Origin: Chordibacter forsetii
Lineage (GTDB): Bacteria > Verrucomicrobiota > Verrucomicrobiia > Opitutales > Seribacteraceae
Assembly (NCBI RefSeq): GCF_964187505.1
Contig: NZ_CAXLML010000229.1
Span: 1 to 6,076, forward strand
Reading direction: 5' to 3'
DNA length: 6,076 nucleotides
The notes below the pieces were generated by a model that saw nothing but the letters and a program-made list of their open reading frames with translations, did no database searches and had not been told where the DNA came from. Made by a program: the position numbers and the translations under genes. Each line of letters begins with the position of its first letter. Position 1 is the stretch's first letter. Below are positions 5,348 through 6,076 of this stretch, piece after piece.

Positions 5348-6076
5348 GTGATTTTATTAGGAGTGAACATTGATCATGTTGCAACTTTGCGACAGGCTAG
5401 ATACCGAGACGAAGCTAACACCCATGGTGGCTTTGTGGAACCTGATCCTGCTGCCATGGCCTGGTTGGCAGAGGACGCCGGTGCGGATGGTATAACCATG
5501 CATGTTCGAGAGGACCGCCGTCATGTTCAGGTGGAAGATGTACAAAGGTATTTAGAACGAAAAAAAACCCGGCTGAATCTGGAGGTTTCCTTGTCCTCAG
5601 AAATGGTTGAACTTGCTCTTTCCCTCAAGCCGGACAGCGTGTGCCTGGTTCCAGAAAACCGAATGGAAGTAACCACTGAAGGCGGGCTGGATGTGGTGGG
5701 TAATTTGCAGCGTTCAAGAGAAGCGGTTGAAGCTTTTACCCAACAAAATATACCTACTAGTATGTTTATTGATCCAGATCCCCTTCAATTGGAAGCTTCC
5801 GCCAAAATAGAATCACCTTGGGTGGAGTTACACACGGGGAGTTTTGCTCGAGCTTGGCCGAATCCAGAAATGCGTGATAAAGAATTTTCCACTCTTAAGG
5901 TAGGTATGGATGTGGGGCTTTCTCTTGGATTGCAGGTTAATGCTGGGCACGGAATTAATTATGAAAATGTAACCGGTGCCAAGAAATTAAACAAGGTGAC
6001 CGAATTTAATATCGGTCACAGTATTATTTGCCGGTCTATTGAGCATGGACTTTCTGAGGCAGTCTCCACCATGAGG
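5348..6076 (+). CDS. pdxJ: Pyridoxine 5'-phosphate synthase, 3' end just beyond the window
   Basis: PdxJ condenses 1-deoxy-D-xylulose 5-phosphate with 3-amino-2-oxopropyl phosphate to give pyridoxine 5'-phosphate, the ring-closing step of DXP-dependent vitamin B6 synthesis. The window holds 243 codons with no stop; the family averages about 240, so only the last few residues should be missing. Motifs: GVNIDHVATLRQAR (5-18), AGADGITMHVREDRRH (44-59, with active-site H52), NLEVS with E79, VPENRMEVTTEGGLDV (101-116), ELHTGSFA (160-167), NAGHGINYENV (198-208, with H201), and FNIGHSIICRSI (220-231). These match the His45/Glu72/His193 set of the E. coli enzyme. GTG at 5348 is chosen because it yields MILLGVNIDH, the normal family N-terminus; GTG at 5363 would begin inside the first strand. 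No ATG or clear Shine-Dalgarno is available, so low or coupled initiation after rnhB is possible. About nine extra residues fall between 19 and 31 relative to E. coli. Confidence 0.95.
   Translation, partial: MILLGVNIDHVATLRQARYRDEANTHGGFVEPDPAAMAWLAEDAGADGITMHVREDRRHVQVEDVQRYLERKKTRLNLEVSLSSEMVELALSLKPDSVCLVPENRMEVTTEGGLDVVGNLQRSREAVEAFTQQNIPTSMFIDPDPLQLEASAKIESPWVELHTGSFARAWPNPEMRDKEFSTLKVGMDVGLSLGLQVNAGHGINYENVTGAKKLNKVTEFNIGHSIICRSIEHGLSEAVSTMR

Noticed and set aside
5324..5350. Possible rnhB-pdxJ fusion or programmed frameshift at TAAAAAAAC
   Set aside because: The two genes are in the same frame, separated by TAA and seven sense codons. However, the A-run lies after the stop, so slippage there cannot bypass it, and both proteins have normal ends.
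1..6076. Mobile element, defence system, CRISPR array, tRNA or riboswitch
   Set aside because: Reading both strands showed no transposase, terminal inverted repeats, regularly spaced repeats, tRNA-like cloverleaf or long structured leader. All longer gaps are explained by coding sequence.

Overview
The window is a gene-dense stretch of bacterial chromosome. It holds six recognisable housekeeping genes and one small unrecognised membrane-protein gene. There are no RNA genes, mobile elements, CRISPR arrays or long repeats that I can see, and no gene-free stretch over 300 bases. The best taxonomic guess is a PVC-superphylum bacterium, most likely Verrucomicrobiota of the Opitutae/Puniceicoccales kind with a fairly AT-leaning genome. 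This is inference from having RNase HII and RNase HIII together with Mpl, and from remembered similarity of the proteins. It is not a database result.

Layout: (1) purD, minus strand, runs off the left edge; its first 240 codons are present. (2) A short divergent spacer of 86 bases separates it from mpl (plus), a murein-peptide ligase. (3) Fourteen bases after mpl is a 71-codon GTG-start ORF encoding a very hydrophobic three-helix protein. Its stop overlaps the stop of mutY, which converges from the other strand. (4) mutY (minus) is an adenine DNA glycosylase with all four Fe-S cysteines. (5) Diverging from mutY across fewer than 50 bases is a plus-strand run: rnhC (RNase HIII), rnhB (RNase HII, joined by a TAATG stop/start overlap) and pdxJ (pyridoxine 5'-phosphate synthase, which reaches the right edge nearly complete).

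Functionally, the mutY / rnhC-rnhB divergent block is a small genome-integrity cluster: it deals with oxidised-guanine mispairs, RNA:DNA hybrids and misincorporated ribonucleotides. The flanks are cofactor (pdxJ), purine (purD) and cell-wall recycling (mpl) metabolism. I see no hidden novel system. The points most worth a second look are the tandem RNase HIII-HII pair, an insertion in RNase HII, the divergent 8-oxoG-recognition region of MutY, a lengthened loop in PdxJ, and the small membrane protein. Recognisable Shine-Dalgarno sequences are scarce: only rnhB has a strong one.
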